A stretch of DNA of 51,088 bases, from contig NZ_JAIBHJ010000028.1 in the NCBI RefSeq assembly GCF_021278025.1, positions 1 through 51,088 on the forward strand, given 5' to 3'. Under the pieces are notes generated by a model, which did not search any database, was not told where the DNA came from, and saw only the letters and a program-made list of their open reading frames with translations. How positions within the stretch are numbered: the first letter of the stretch is position 1; each line of letters opens with the position of its first letter. A program made the position numbers and the translations under genes. The DNA is from Motilimonas sp. E26. Its GTDB lineage: Bacteria; Pseudomonadota; Gammaproteobacteria; Enterobacterales; CBDFNC01. This document shows positions 27,037-36,837 of this stretch, one piece after another.

Positions 27037-28662
27037 ATGAACTATACGTCTAAAGCCGAACAAGGCTATGTGCTTGTTACCGTTTTGATCGTCACCATTG
27101 TCGCAACCCTTGTGGCCTTTGGTGGCATTTCAGAAAACCGCCTACAAGAACAAATCGGCGGTAACCAGCAAAAAGAAATCAATGCCCGCATGATGGCGGA
27201 GAAAGGCATATTTGCCACTTTTTCTTACATTGAGCAACAAAATGAGTTGAATACTGATTTAGATACCATTGCGACAGGAATAAAAACCCTAAAAGATGTT
27301 AGCGCTGGGGTTGAGGGAAGCTATGAACTGCTCCCTGCTGACGTCAAGGTAAACGGTGCCATGCTGAGCTTTATCAGCAAAGGGACTTATCGCGGTGCAA
27401 CGGCATATTTAAATGCGCAAATCAATGTTTCTTCAATGCAAAATATTTTCGAAAATGGCGTAGTTGGCTGCGATGGCATTGCACTCTCTGGTAGCGGCAA
27501 AATTGATAGTTATCACTCCGGTAAAGGCCAATATGGTGGCACTAATGTCGACACCAATGCCAGTGTTATGACCATTAATAGCAATGCGGATATCTCTCTT
27601 AAGGGTGATGCTCCCATCCATGGCAACATAAATGTTAATGGTGACTTTAGTAGCACTGGCTCTTCAGAGTTAATTGGTAATGTTAACGCTACCGGTGATA
27701 TTACCGTCTCTGGCGGCGGTAACAATCGTTTAACGGGCGATTTTAGTGCCGGCGGCAACTTAGATGTCGAGGGACTCACCATTGGTGGCAATGGTAATAT
27801 TGCAGGTGATATTAAGTATCATTCTAATACTGATATTCAAGGCAGCCTAACTTATGGCGGTAATGATTTAACCAAAGGCGATCTCTCATCCATCGCACAA
27901 TCGGTTATCAAAGCCGATCCAAACTTACCCCCTTTTGACGCACCGGCTTGCGATCCTCTTGATATTACAAGCAAAATGACGGGGTTTTCAGACTATACTA
28001 GTAATGGCGTGATGGATACTTCTGCTTGGCAAACTGAAAATCGCCCCTATCAATTTACCCAAAGCACTGCCGAAATGTTTCAAAAACAGGGCAATAGTGG
28101 TGAGGTAATAGAAAAAGCGGCACAAAACTTAGATGTCGAAGGTAACGGAACCCCCATTCCGGTCCATGTGTTTGATAGTTTATCCCTAAAAAATGGTCAA
28201 ATAAGTGTAACGGGCGATGTTGTGCTGGTGATAAAAGGCGATTTTAGTACCAGTGGCGGCGGCCCTAGAATTGATATTGCCGCGGGCAGCTCACTCACCC
28301 TTTATATTGAGGGAAAAGTTGATATCGGATCATCAGGGCAAGTTGTTGCCCATGGCAGTATTACTGACTCAGGCAAACCACCTTTCTCAATTTTTTCATC
28401 CTATGAGAGCAGCCGTGCCAATGATTATGGCGTCTCACTAGATGGTGCTACGGACATGTACGCCTCTGTTTATGCGCCACTTGCAAATGTTAAAGCCACA
28501 GGATCTGGTGATATTTTAGGTGCACTAAGAGGAAAAAAAGTTGAAATCAGCGGTGATGGCGGCATGCATTATGATGAAGCTTTAGCCGATGTTGGCATAG
28601 CAACCAAAGACAAAAATGCAGCTTTTGCCTCTATGCGTTATTACTACCCAACTTATGAATGA
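27037..28662 (+). CDS. pilX: PilX-like minor pilin with long repetitive beta-helix domain
   Basis: The N-terminal ~60 residues match PilX: EQGYVLVTVLIVTIVATLVA and NRLQEQIGGNQQKE. The rest is far longer than usual (541 aa against about 170-200). Residues ~145-290 are repetitive glycine, asparagine and valine rich blocks such as HGNINVNGDF, IGNVNATGDI and IAGDI, which recall bactofilin-like stacked strands; similar blocks recur at ~385-510 (LKNGQISVTGDVVLVIKGDF). The prepilin Gly-Phe and Glu5 are altered, as in other PilX. No pilY1 follows. Confidence 0.75.
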   Translation: MNYTSKAEQGYVLVTVLIVTIVATLVAFGGISENRLQEQIGGNQQKEINARMMAEKGIFATFSYIEQQNELNTDLDTIATGIKTLKDVSAGVEGSYELLPADVKVNGAMLSFISKGTYRGATAYLNAQINVSSMQNIFENGVVGCDGIALSGSGKIDSYHSGKGQYGGTNVDTNASVMTINSNADISLKGDAPIHGNINVNGDFSSTGSSELIGNVNATGDITVSGGGNNRLTGDFSAGGNLDVEGLTIGGNGNIAGDIKYHSNTDIQGSLTYGGNDLTKGDLSSIAQSVIKADPNLPPFDAPACDPLDITSKMTGFSDYTSNGVMDTSAWQTENRPYQFTQSTAEMFQKQGNSGEVIEKAAQNLDVEGNGTPIPVHVFDSLSLKNGQISVTGDVVLVIKGDFSTSGGGPRIDIAAGSSLTLYIEGKVDIGSSGQVVAHGSITDSGKPPFSIFSSYESSRANDYGVSLDGATDMYASVYAPLANVKATGSGDILGALRGKKVEISGDGGMHYDEALADVGIATKDKNAAFASMRYYYPTYE

Positions 28663-28746
28663 TATTTTGTTTTGTTGTGGCGCTAGGTTTTATTAGCGTC
28701 ACAACACTGTCCTATCTGCGTTATTTACCCCTAGACTCCCTTTTGC

Positions 28747-29220
28747 TCATTGGATTAGTTTGTAAAGGGTTGGCGCGTCTAATACTGCTAACCGGCTTTG
28801 ATAATCCAGTCCTTGGCTAACTATATATTCGGTCAACAGCTGCTTACTAATGTGCAATAATTCTTCGCCATCCCACGCCTTTTCTAGGTAGTGATCAATA
28901 TGTGCCTGATTAACGGCTTTAATGGTATCAGCATGAGTTGCAAGGCCTGTTAGTAAGATTTTCTTCACCTCTCTAAAGCGCGGATCATCCGCAATCTCCG
29001 TTAACAGTTGCACCCCGGTTTTAAGGGGCATCACATGATCAGATATCACCAACGCAACATGTTCCCCATCAGCGTCAAGCTCATCCATCAGCTCTTCACA
29101 TTCAGCTGCCGACTCACACTCTTCAATATTAAAATGGTCTGCCAGTGGCGCTAAGTCTCGTACCACAGCAGAAAGCACTTCGCGTTGGTCATCAACACAA
29201 ATAATGTTAATTGTTTCCAT
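28747..29220 (-). CDS. single-domain response regulator
   Basis: The 157-aa protein is a stand-alone receiver: acidic pair CVDDQRE near residue 8, phosphoacceptor Asp in VISDHVMPLKTG near 60, Thr in LLTG and Lys in YLEKAWD near 113. The C-terminal 35 residues form a helical tail without a recognised output domain. It overlaps the kinase gene by 14 nt, so it is the natural partner. It may act through protein binding or pass the phosphoryl group on. Confidence 0.85.
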   Translation of the reverse strand: METINIICVDDQREVLSAVVRDLAPLADHFNIEECESAAECEELMDELDADGEHVALVISDHVMPLKTGVQLLTEIADDPRFREVKKILLTGLATHADTIKAVNQAHIDHYLEKAWDGEELLHISKQLLTEYIVSQGLDYQSRLAVLDAPTLYKLIQ

Positions 29221-30586
29221 TATTCACCTCTATTGGTAAGAAAACCCTAAAGCAGGTCAGTCCAGGCTGACTGGCTACTTCCAGCTCTCCTTGATAACTA
29301 CTAATAATTCGTTGTGAAATCGACAACCCCAAGCCAAGACCAAATGAGAGTCCACCTTTTTTGGTGGTCATGTCTGGCTGGAAGATAGACTTCATCAAGT
29401 TAGGCGCAATTCCGGGGCCATTATCTTCTATTGATACTTGTATGAAGTGACCAGATAACAGCGTTTTAATACGGATCATTGGCGCGGAGTTAGGCTGACT
29501 CAAAAGCGCTTCATACGCATTTTTAATCAAGCTAACCCACACTTGCACCCACTCGGCATGGCTGGCGCACAATAAAGGTAACTGGCCGGCTTGAATACGA
29601 ATATCAACTGAGCGGCAATGGCTGCTCATTAGGTCTAAGGCACAGTTTATGGTGTCATTAATGTCTACGCCGTATTTACGCTCCGTGTCTCCAGCCCCAA
29701 GTAAACGAACCGACTTAATGATCCCCGTGGCATGATTAACGGCCTGCTTTAACTCCTTAAAATCACGACCAAGTTGCCAATAATCAGCAAACTCATCTAA
29801 GCGCTTTAAAAAGCTTTTGCCAAGTGCAACTACCTCATCAGGGTGGGTAAAAATACGAGCTAGGGCTTTACCTTGATCGCGCTCAACACCTAAGGTTTGT
29901 TCAAAAACTTTACCGCGCGCGCGCACTAGCTTGCTATCAAGTCCCTGCTTACTATCAAGGCCGGCACGAAAATAATGGTGCTGAGTGGGAAAATGTTGCT
30001 CAAAGTGCCGATCCATAAAGCGCTCAAAATAAGCACTTTTTCCTGAAATGGCTCCCAATGCATTATTAAGTTCATGGGACAACCCTGACGCCAACTGACC
30101 GATGGTCGACATTTTTTCTGCTTGCATGGCGCGTTGCTGCGCCAAATTGTGCTCAACTTGTGCATGTATTGCTAGAATTTGCCGCTGAGAAAGCTCATTT
30201 ACAATTACTGGCATAAATTGCTGCGCTAAGGGGCCAAACTCAGCTTCTTGCTTAACCTCAACGTGAGTATCAATATAGGCAAGTTCACTATCTTTACTCG
30301 CCACGACACGAAACCGAGCACAATAAGAGCCAGAGAAATAACTATGCACACCAGTAAAAGACGGTGGATTGGATTGATTTAATTCAAAAAACTCGCCATC
30401 GGGCTCGACTTGATAATAAGCCGTTAATTGTCCAGACAGTAATAGAAACAGTTTTTCATTCGCCTGCCCTTGCTCGAGTAACATCTCGCCTTTGTTTAGC
30501 CGAATTTGTCGCCCAGGCTGATTAAAATAACAGCGTTGTAACCGCGATATGGTTGCGGCAATCTCGGGTGAAGGGTCGCTGTGCAT
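29207..30586 (-). CDS. cytosolic histidine kinase with cyclic-nucleotide-binding domain
   Basis: The 459-aa protein has no transmembrane segment. Residues ~15-140 form a CRP/cNMP-type beta-roll (GEMLLEQGQANEKLFLLLSGQL), then a coiled coil and the H-box LASGLSHELNNALGAI at ~175. A long helical insert (~185-300) with HFPTQHHYF precedes the ATPase domain: LIKNAYEAL, DNGPGIAP and GLGLGLSI. It resembles NtrB/C4-dicarboxylate-type kinases. ATG 30586 lies 1 nt after the transporter stop; the regulator overlaps by 14 nt, so all three are an operon. The ligand is unknown. Confidence 0.82.
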   Translation of the reverse strand: MHSDPSPEIAATISRLQRCYFNQPGRQIRLNKGEMLLEQGQANEKLFLLLSGQLTAYYQVEPDGEFFELNQSNPPSFTGVHSYFSGSYCARFRVVASKDSELAYIDTHVEVKQEAEFGPLAQQFMPVIVNELSQRQILAIHAQVEHNLAQQRAMQAEKMSTIGQLASGLSHELNNALGAISGKSAYFERFMDRHFEQHFPTQHHYFRAGLDSKQGLDSKLVRARGKVFEQTLGVERDQGKALARIFTHPDEVVALGKSFLKRLDEFADYWQLGRDFKELKQAVNHATGIIKSVRLLGAGDTERKYGVDINDTINCALDLMSSHCRSVDIRIQAGQLPLLCASHAEWVQVWVSLIKNAYEALLSQPNSAPMIRIKTLLSGHFIQVSIEDNGPGIAPNLMKSIFQPDMTTKKGGLSFGLGLGLSISQRIISSYQGELEVASQPGLTCFRVFLPIEVNNGNN

Positions 30587-30587
30587 G

Positions 30588-31997
30588 TTAAATAAACCCA
30601 ATAACCGTTAATAAATACACCATTGCAAAGGTCATCAATAGCCCTATAACACCAATACTGGCCCCCACTTTTGCCATTTGCTTAGTATTGATATGACCTG
30701 AAGCGTGAGCCAATGCATTAGGCGGTGTGCTAATCGGTAAAGACATTCCCAGAGAAGCAGCAAAGGTTACGCATAAAATAAGCGCAACTTGACCGCCGTA
30801 GGGTAGCAACGAATGCATTGAGAGTCCCAAAGCGGCAACAATCGGCATTAACAAGTTAGCGGTAGCGGTATGAGACATAAAGTTAGCCATTAACAAACAC
30901 AACACCGATGACCCAACAATAATCACTAACGGTGAATAGTCACCAAATGGAATGGCCGCGACTGCATTGGCCGCCAAGCCGGTTTTTTCAAGCCCTAGCC
31001 CTAGAGCAATACCTCCGGACACTAACCAAAGCACGTCCCAAGAAATCTTTTTTAAATCTTCCTTAGTGATGATTTTTGTCACTGAAAACACCGCCACAGG
31101 GAGCAACGCCACCACATAAGCATTCATGCCATGAATACCGCCCATTAACCAAAGTAAAATGGTTAAAGTAAAAGTACAATAAACAACAATGGCTTGCGGT
31201 GTTTTTAAAAAGCGTCCCTTAATAGTCAGCTCTATTTTATCGGTATCAGCGGGAAATAGCCGACTTAGCATAAACCAAGACACAGCCAATAAAATAATCA
31301 CAAAAGGCACACCAAACGCCATCCACTCACCAAAGGTAATCAGCTTATCGCCCACTAGATATTTCAAAGCTATCGCATTTGGCGGGGTGCCAATGGGAGT
31401 GCCGATGCCCCCAACATTAGCTGCCACAGGAATGGCCAAGGCAAAGCCCACCTTACCTAAGTCATCTTTGGCAAAAACGGCCAATACCGGTGTTAATATG
31501 GCTAACATCATCGCAGTGGTCGCGGTATTACTCATAAACATCGAAAAGACGGCGGTAATCATCATGAGGCCTAACATCACGTATTTAGGTTGTTGGCCAA
31601 AGGGTTTCAGTAATACCCGCGCCAAGTTCACATCAAGCCGGTATTTAGTCGCCGCCATCGCCAGAAAAAAACCACCTAGAAACAGCATAATGATTGGCGA
31701 TGCGAAAGTGGCCATGATGTCTTTGTAGCTGAGCAGTATCCCTAAATCGGGTGATGCTTGCTGAGTAAACCACAGCCCTTTATCTGACACGAACAGCAGT
31801 TCAAGGACAATAATCAGCACTGATGTCGCGTAAATAGGAATAGGCTCCAATACCCAACACAAGGCAGCCAGCACAAATATCGCGATAATCCGCTGCTCAG
31901 CCAAGGTGATGTTCTCAATCGGAAACCAGCTAAGCGGCAGAGATAAAATTATCCCGGGAATAAGAATAGGAAATAAATACTTAAAATATTGTTTCAT
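30588..31997 (-). CDS. SLC13/DASS-family sodium:carboxylate (anion) symporter
   Basis: The 469-aa protein has about 11-12 membrane segments and the two DASS repeats: the first with MSNTATTAMML and GGIGTPIGTPPN, the second with MSHTATANLL and SLPISTPPNALAHASG, which together bind sodium and the carboxylate. Dicarboxylates such as succinate or fumarate are likely substrates; sulfate or tricarboxylates are possible. AAGGAACG precedes ATG 31997; the frame to 32021 is not family-like. An FNR-like site lies upstream at 32113-32126. Confidence 0.88.
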   Translation of the reverse strand: MKQYFKYLFPILIPGIILSLPLSWFPIENITLAEQRIIAIFVLAALCWVLEPIPIYATSVLIIVLELLFVSDKGLWFTQQASPDLGILLSYKDIMATFASPIIMLFLGGFFLAMAATKYRLDVNLARVLLKPFGQQPKYVMLGLMMITAVFSMFMSNTATTAMMLAILTPVLAVFAKDDLGKVGFALAIPVAANVGGIGTPIGTPPNAIALKYLVGDKLITFGEWMAFGVPFVIILLAVSWFMLSRLFPADTDKIELTIKGRFLKTPQAIVVYCTFTLTILLWLMGGIHGMNAYVVALLPVAVFSVTKIITKEDLKKISWDVLWLVSGGIALGLGLEKTGLAANAVAAIPFGDYSPLVIIVGSSVLCLLMANFMSHTATANLLMPIVAALGLSMHSLLPYGGQVALILCVTFAASLGMSLPISTPPNALAHASGHINTKQMAKVGASIGVIGLLMTFAMVYLLTVIGFI

Positions 31998-32112
31998 CGT
32001 TCCTTGATCCTGCCAAACCAACCAATGGGCTGATTTAAAAGTAAGAGATAATTACTTTGGCATTTAAAAGGAAAAATACTGTGAAATAGCGCAGACAACC
32101 CAAAATATACAG

Positions 32113-32126
32113 TGGATTTAGATCAA
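32113..32126. promoter_or_regulatory. FNR-like site upstream of the DASS transporter operon
   Basis: TGGATTTAGATCAA fits TTGAT-N4-ATCAA at nine of ten bases. It lies about 115 bp before the transporter ATG in a 264-bp gap with no gene. Anaerobic control of carboxylate uptake would make sense but is inferred. Confidence 0.5.
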
Positions 32127-32285
32127 TGAATGCTCGAATAACGTTGTTATACCCTATCACCGCGTTTTCACTACATTGTTACGCTAATTTAAAAAGGTGC
32201 CGACATTCCTGCATTAGCGACCCTAGTATTGAAAACACAAAGGGGCGCTGAAACAGGCATCTTCAAGTTGATTGGGTATGACCAG

Positions 32286-32939
32286 TTACGCCTTGTCAGT
32301 AGCAGCTCGGCTATTCGATTTAAATAACGCCCAACAAAACACGACCACACTTAATGCGCACCATAATCCACCCCAAAGCCAAGTAAAACCAAAAAACTCT
32401 TCGGCTAACATGGCCGCATCTGAACGTTGATGTGCATTGGCAATAGTGTCTTGGTAGACGTCAAATGGCACATAGCAAAGACTGGCTAAACCAATCAATT
32501 GCAACAGTGTTTGCTGCCAAAACAAGCTAAGGTAATAACGAGTAAGGCCAAGTACTAATGCTCCACCTAGGCTAAATAACAAGGTAAACATTGAACCAAA
32601 GAAAAACACACCAATTAACACAAAACATGCCACGAGTAACCAAAGCAAATTATTAACATGGCTAAAGCGGTATAAGAGTGCTCCACATAGAATCGATCCC
32701 AAATAGCCTGCCGATAAAATAAGAAATCGGCTTCCCCCTGCAGAAATAACATGACCCGATTGATCCGCTGAAACAACAAAACTAATGACACGACCGCCAG
32801 TAAGCCAGGTCATCAAGGCATGACTAAATTCGTGAAAATAGACAACCAAAATTTTCAGCGGCAACACCCAAATAGTATTCCAGGTTAAATACAAAACAAT
32901 CACTAAGGTGAGTGTTAAAAGTGTTCGATAGTGATTCAT
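32286..32939 (-). CDS. M50-type membrane metallopeptidase
   Basis: The 217-aa protein has about six hydrophobic segments and the zinc motif HEFSHALMTWLTGG at residues 36-49, where His36, Glu37 and His40 form HExxH. A later block GSMFTLLFSLGGALVLG could hold the third ligand region, although the usual NPDG is not evident. It looks like an M50B-like protease of unknown substrate. The gene stands alone, divergent from chiS. Confidence 0.78.
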   Translation of the reverse strand: MNHYRTLLTLTLVIVLYLTWNTIWVLPLKILVVYFHEFSHALMTWLTGGRVISFVVSADQSGHVISAGGSRFLILSAGYLGSILCGALLYRFSHVNNLLWLLVACFVLIGVFFFGSMFTLLFSLGGALVLGLTRYYLSLFWQQTLLQLIGLASLCYVPFDVYQDTIANAHQRSDAAMLAEEFFGFTWLWGGLWCALSVVVFCWALFKSNSRAATDKA

Positions 32940-33094
32940 ACTAAACCCCGAGATAATTTTATAATTTTGTGATTGTAAGTCTCGTTGTGTAGATTGAAAA
33001 CTAGGCCTTCTTTCTGAGAGACTATAAGATGTCCAAGGATTTAAGGACGTGATTTACCGAATTATATCGGCACCTCGGAGAATATAAACACCTC

Positions 33095-36000
33095 ATGGTT
33101 GAAAAAAGAAAGTTAACTGGATTACGCTCTAAGCTTATGTTGGCATTTTTAATGCTGAGTATTGTGCCGTTTTCTACAATCTCAATATTGTTCTTATATT
33201 CCTATTCAAAAGACCTTACTTTACAAACTACCAGCCATTTAGTGTCAGTTCGGGAAATTAAAAAAAGCCAAGTTAGAGACTATTTCAGAGAACTAAAACA
33301 ACAAGCCAGTCTATTTTCTCAATCCGATTTTGCTAAAGCTTCCATCGGTCGATTTTATGGTTTTAGCGCCGCCTTTGAACGTTTAGGCCCAACCATTGAA
33401 AGCGCTCGTGTAACAGCGCAACAACTATACGAGCCAGGGGGTTGGGACAAGTATAAAGCGCCAGAGCAAGACAGTGAACAACAAGAGAAGTTTAAATCCA
33501 TTGAACAAGGCGATGGCTTGTACAAAAGGGTTCACCTGCGTTATCACAAAGAATATGCCAAATTAGTGCGAGAGTCTGATTTCTCCGATATTTTACTCGT
33601 TGACGAAACAGGTAACGTGGTTTATTCCGTCACAAAACAAGCCAACTGGGGTACAAACCTCATTAACGGTCAATATAAAACGACTTCATTAGCGGACTCA
33701 TTTCAGAAATTAAAAATACAGATGGATCAGGTTAAAAACCCTTCCGAACTTTACCATTTCTCTGATTTTGCCCTAAATCCACTGACTAACGAGGTTGTGG
33801 CTTACCTTAGTTTACCGATCATGCAACATTCTTATGTACGCGGCGTAATTATTTTTGAAATATCAAATAAAGGCCTCAATGCCTTAATGAGTGATCGCGA
33901 AGGGTTGGGTAAAACAGGCGAAACCTTTATAGTGGGCTCTGATAACAAACTCCGCTCTGACCTGTCTTTAACACCTGAATATTCAGTGTTCAATAGCTTT
34001 ACCAATAGCCAATATACAATGTCGTCCCCCCCCGTATCCGATGCGCTTAATGGAAAAAGCGGTGCCGGTCGATTTGGCAGTTATCGTCAAGAAGAAGTAT
34101 TGGCAGCCTACACTAGATTAAACGTCTTCGATCAGCCTTGGGCGCTGATCTCCGAAATATCCGTCGATGAAGCTTTTGCCCTCACTCGCCAACTAGAAAA
34201 ATTAGTATTGTCATTTGCGTTTTTCTCGGTATTGCTGTTTATCATGTTTTCTCGTTGGCTATCTAACACCATTACTGCGCCTTTGTTGAATCTAACTTGG
34301 TCAGCAGAATTAGTGGCAGCTGGCGACTTAGAAAAACCCATCCGCGGTGCTAACCCAGAAGGCGATGAGATTTGCCGATTAGCCCATAGTTTTGCTCATA
34401 TGCAGTATTCCGTACGAGAAAAACTGCAGCTAATTAACCTGCAAAAACAAGAGCTGGAAAGCCAAGTTGAATTAATTCAAAAGCAAAATGAAGAGCTGCA
34501 ACAAGCCGACAAATTAAAAGATGAGTTTCTTGCTAACACCTCCCATGAACTAAGAACGCCAATTCACGGCATCGTCGGTATGGCTGAATCCATGATAGCT
34601 GGTAGCGCGGGAGAGCTCAGCGAATCACAAAGACAGCAGCTATCACTCATCATTCGCAGCAGTGAAGGCTTAGCACGCTTAGTTAATGACTTACTTGATT
34701 ACCACAAAATGCGTTACGGCCAGCTGCCAATTAAAATGCAAGCCATTGATTTGAAATCCGTAATAAACCTAGTATTTGAATTGTGCCACCACTTAACGGG
34801 CAATAAACCGCTGCGTTTGATCAATCAATGCCCAGACGACCTCCCAGTGGTGTATGCGGATGAGTTACGCCTAGAACAAGTGCTTTATAATCTGATCGGT
34901 AATGCAATTAAGTACACCCCTGAAGGCAAGGTAGTGCTGGGGGTTGAAACTTACGAACATGAACTGCGCATTACCATCACCGATACTGGCATCGGCATGA
35001 ATGAAGCTCAGTTAAAACATATTTTTGAGCCATTGGTGCAAATTCGTAACAGCCGTAATCATGCTAAAGCGGGCTATGGTTTAGGTTTATCTGTCAGTAA
35101 ACAGCTAGTCAGTTTGATGCAAGGCGAGCTCACCGTCACCAGTAAACCTGATTTAGGTTCGGTGTTCAGTTTTACGCTGCCGATACATGAAAACCAAGAC
35201 ATCTCGCCATTAGTGGTAAGCGATAACCCACAACATCATTTACTACTCGATGAGCCAGTTGATTTAAAGATTAATAATTTCGTTGAAAAGCCAGTTGTAC
35301 CTCAGGAAGTTTCTGATCAAGCGAACACTATTTTAGTAGTCGATGATGAAGTCATTAACTTACAAATCATGCAAAACCTGTTGAGTTTACAGGGTTATCA
35401 AGTGTACTGCTGTCAAGATGGCCAAGAAGCCCTTGCTGTACTTGACGTTGAACAGCCTGATTTATTGCTAATAGACGTGATGATGCCAACCATGACTGGC
35501 TTTGAACTTTGTCAAAAGGTACGAGAAAAATTCGATCGCTTAACCCTGCCAGTGATCTTTTTAACTGCCCTCAATCAACCCAAAGACCTGTTAGAAGGCT
35601 TTGAGGCGGGAGCGAACGATTATTTAGTAAAACCATTTTGTAAAGATGAATTATATGCGCGTATTAATGCACATATACAAGCAAAGTTGGCTAACGATCA
35701 TCGCATTGAGAACACGCTGCTGAAACAAGAAATTTCACAACATATTGAGACTCAACAAGGGCTGCAAAATACGCAAACTAAGCTGCTCACTATGCTAGAG
35801 CAAGCTGATGAAGCCTTACTGGGAATAAGCAGCGAAGGGATCATTGATTTTGTTAGTACTGGGGCTGAAAGCTTATTCGATCTTGAACGTGAACTGCTGC
35901 TCAATACCCATATAGACAGAGTCCTGATGGCCCCTTTTAAGGCACAATTAGAAGCCAATCATGATCCTGAAACGGAAACCCAAGAGTTTGAGTTAGCATG

Positions 36001-36595
36001 TAAAAGAGCTAAAGGGCCGTTTGTCGAGAAGGTGACAATTTCGCCTGCAACCTTTGGTCAAAAACGGGGCTGGAGCCTCATCTTTCATTGTATGCCAGAG
36101 AACAGCCAAAGCTTAACGGGGCGTCATAGCAATGAAAAAGTACAAGCGCTTACCAGCGCCATTACTTCGTTATCCAAGTACGTATTGACGACAGACCAGC
36201 AATTAATCAACGAACTACGCGCGTTAGGGCCTGACTTTTCTTTACTCGCCGATAAACTCAGTGTCGATCATGATGGAGATGGGTTGCGTAACCAGATCGT
36301 TGAAACCATGAAAACCGCTCTTGAGCTTTGGCAAGGTTCAACAGGTGAGGGAAAAATAGAACTCGCCGAAAAAAGTAAACTATGGCGTGTTTATTTAGAC
36401 CGTAGCTCACTGCAAACACGCACCTTAGATAAGTACTTACAAATTGATACATTGCCCAAATCACCGCGCTGGCGTACTGTGTTGAGCACTGCTGAGTACG
36501 TATTATCACACTGTAAATTAAGTGATCCAGATCGTGAAAAACTAGAGCAAGCTAAAGTGGCGCTGCGTACTCAAGTCAATAAATCGGAGAGCTAA
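33095..36595 (+). CDS. chiS: ChiS, chitin-sensing hybrid kinase and DNA-binding regulator
   Basis: The 1166-aa protein has two membrane segments (~14-36 and ~369-388) enclosing a large periplasmic sensor, HAMP (~390-445), coiled coil, H-box SHELRTP (His ~484), ATPase (NLIGNAIKYT ~600), receiver (Asp in LLIDVMMP ~793), a PAS-like part (~890-1010) and a C-terminal ~120 residues with LWRVYLDRSSLQTRTLDKYL. In Vibrio cholerae ChiS this tail binds DNA and activates the chb operon, while the periplasmic binding protein restrains ChiS until chitin oligosaccharides are bound. Size, domain order and the chb genes just downstream support the call. Confidence 0.92.
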   Translation: MVEKRKLTGLRSKLMLAFLMLSIVPFSTISILFLYSYSKDLTLQTTSHLVSVREIKKSQVRDYFRELKQQASLFSQSDFAKASIGRFYGFSAAFERLGPTIESARVTAQQLYEPGGWDKYKAPEQDSEQQEKFKSIEQGDGLYKRVHLRYHKEYAKLVRESDFSDILLVDETGNVVYSVTKQANWGTNLINGQYKTTSLADSFQKLKIQMDQVKNPSELYHFSDFALNPLTNEVVAYLSLPIMQHSYVRGVIIFEISNKGLNALMSDREGLGKTGETFIVGSDNKLRSDLSLTPEYSVFNSFTNSQYTMSSPPVSDALNGKSGAGRFGSYRQEEVLAAYTRLNVFDQPWALISEISVDEAFALTRQLEKLVLSFAFFSVLLFIMFSRWLSNTITAPLLNLTWSAELVAAGDLEKPIRGANPEGDEICRLAHSFAHMQYSVREKLQLINLQKQELESQVELIQKQNEELQQADKLKDEFLANTSHELRTPIHGIVGMAESMIAGSAGELSESQRQQLSLIIRSSEGLARLVNDLLDYHKMRYGQLPIKMQAIDLKSVINLVFELCHHLTGNKPLRLINQCPDDLPVVYADELRLEQVLYNLIGNAIKYTPEGKVVLGVETYEHELRITITDTGIGMNEAQLKHIFEPLVQIRNSRNHAKAGYGLGLSVSKQLVSLMQGELTVTSKPDLGSVFSFTLPIHENQDISPLVVSDNPQHHLLLDEPVDLKINNFVEKPVVPQEVSDQANTILVVDDEVINLQIMQNLLSLQGYQVYCCQDGQEALAVLDVEQPDLLLIDVMMPTMTGFELCQKVREKFDRLTLPVIFLTALNQPKDLLEGFEAGANDYLVKPFCKDELYARINAHIQAKLANDHRIENTLLKQEISQHIETQQGLQNTQTKLLTMLEQADEALLGISSEGIIDFVSTGAESLFDLERELLLNTHIDRVLMAPFKAQLEANHDPETETQEFELACKRAKGPFVEKVTISPATFGQKRGWSLIFHCMPENSQSLTGRHSNEKVQALTSAITSLSKYVLTTDQQLINELRALGPDFSLLADKLSVDHDGDGLRNQIVETMKTALELWQGSTGEGKIELAEKSKLWRVYLDRSSLQTRTLDKYLQIDTLPKSPRWRTVLSTAEYVLSHCKLSDPDREKLEQAKVALRTQVNKSES

Positions 36596-36694
36596 AAACC
36601 TTCCCTCCTGATCTCAGCCGCCCCTAGGTGAGATCAGGATCACAACTTCGTTATCTATCAGCCCATCGGCCTCTTCATCGATTCAGCATTTCTA

Positions 36695-36710
36695 TGTGAC
36701 CGCTCTCACA
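36695..36710. promoter_or_regulatory. perfect CRP (cAMP receptor protein) site
   Basis: TGTGA-CCGCTC-TCACA matches TGTGA-N6-TCACA exactly. CRP is required for chitin operon expression in Vibrio. Confidence 0.78.
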
Positions 36711-36821
36711 AACACTTCATTATCGGGCAAAAAAACGACAAATAAGCATTCTTTATTTGCAGCAAGAAAAAACCTATCTAATTGTTTTAAATGGATTTAC
36801 CTACAAAAAGTACGGGATTAA

Positions 36822-36837
36822 CGTGAGTTGCTTCACG
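36822..36837. promoter_or_regulatory. second CRP-like palindrome in the chb region
   Basis: CGTGA-GTTGCT-TCACG is an exact 5-bp inverted pair with the CRP spacing; eight of ten consensus bases agree. It could be a weaker CRP site or bind another regulator. Confidence 0.45.

Noticed and set aside
27513-27791. Repeats in pilX as a CRISPR-like array
   Set aside because: The periodicity is at the protein level (glycine/asparagine blocks); the DNA repeats are imperfect with no constant spacers.
31189-31728. Plus-strand frame of 179 codons opposite the DASS transporter
   Set aside because: It is long only because the transporter coding strand is GC-skewed and hydrophobic; no family likeness or ribosome site.
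36822-36837. SlmA binding site in the chb promoter, expected from Vibrio
   Set aside because: The halves GTGAG and TTCAC are two bases too far apart for the 12-bp SlmA consensus; the CRP spacing fits better.
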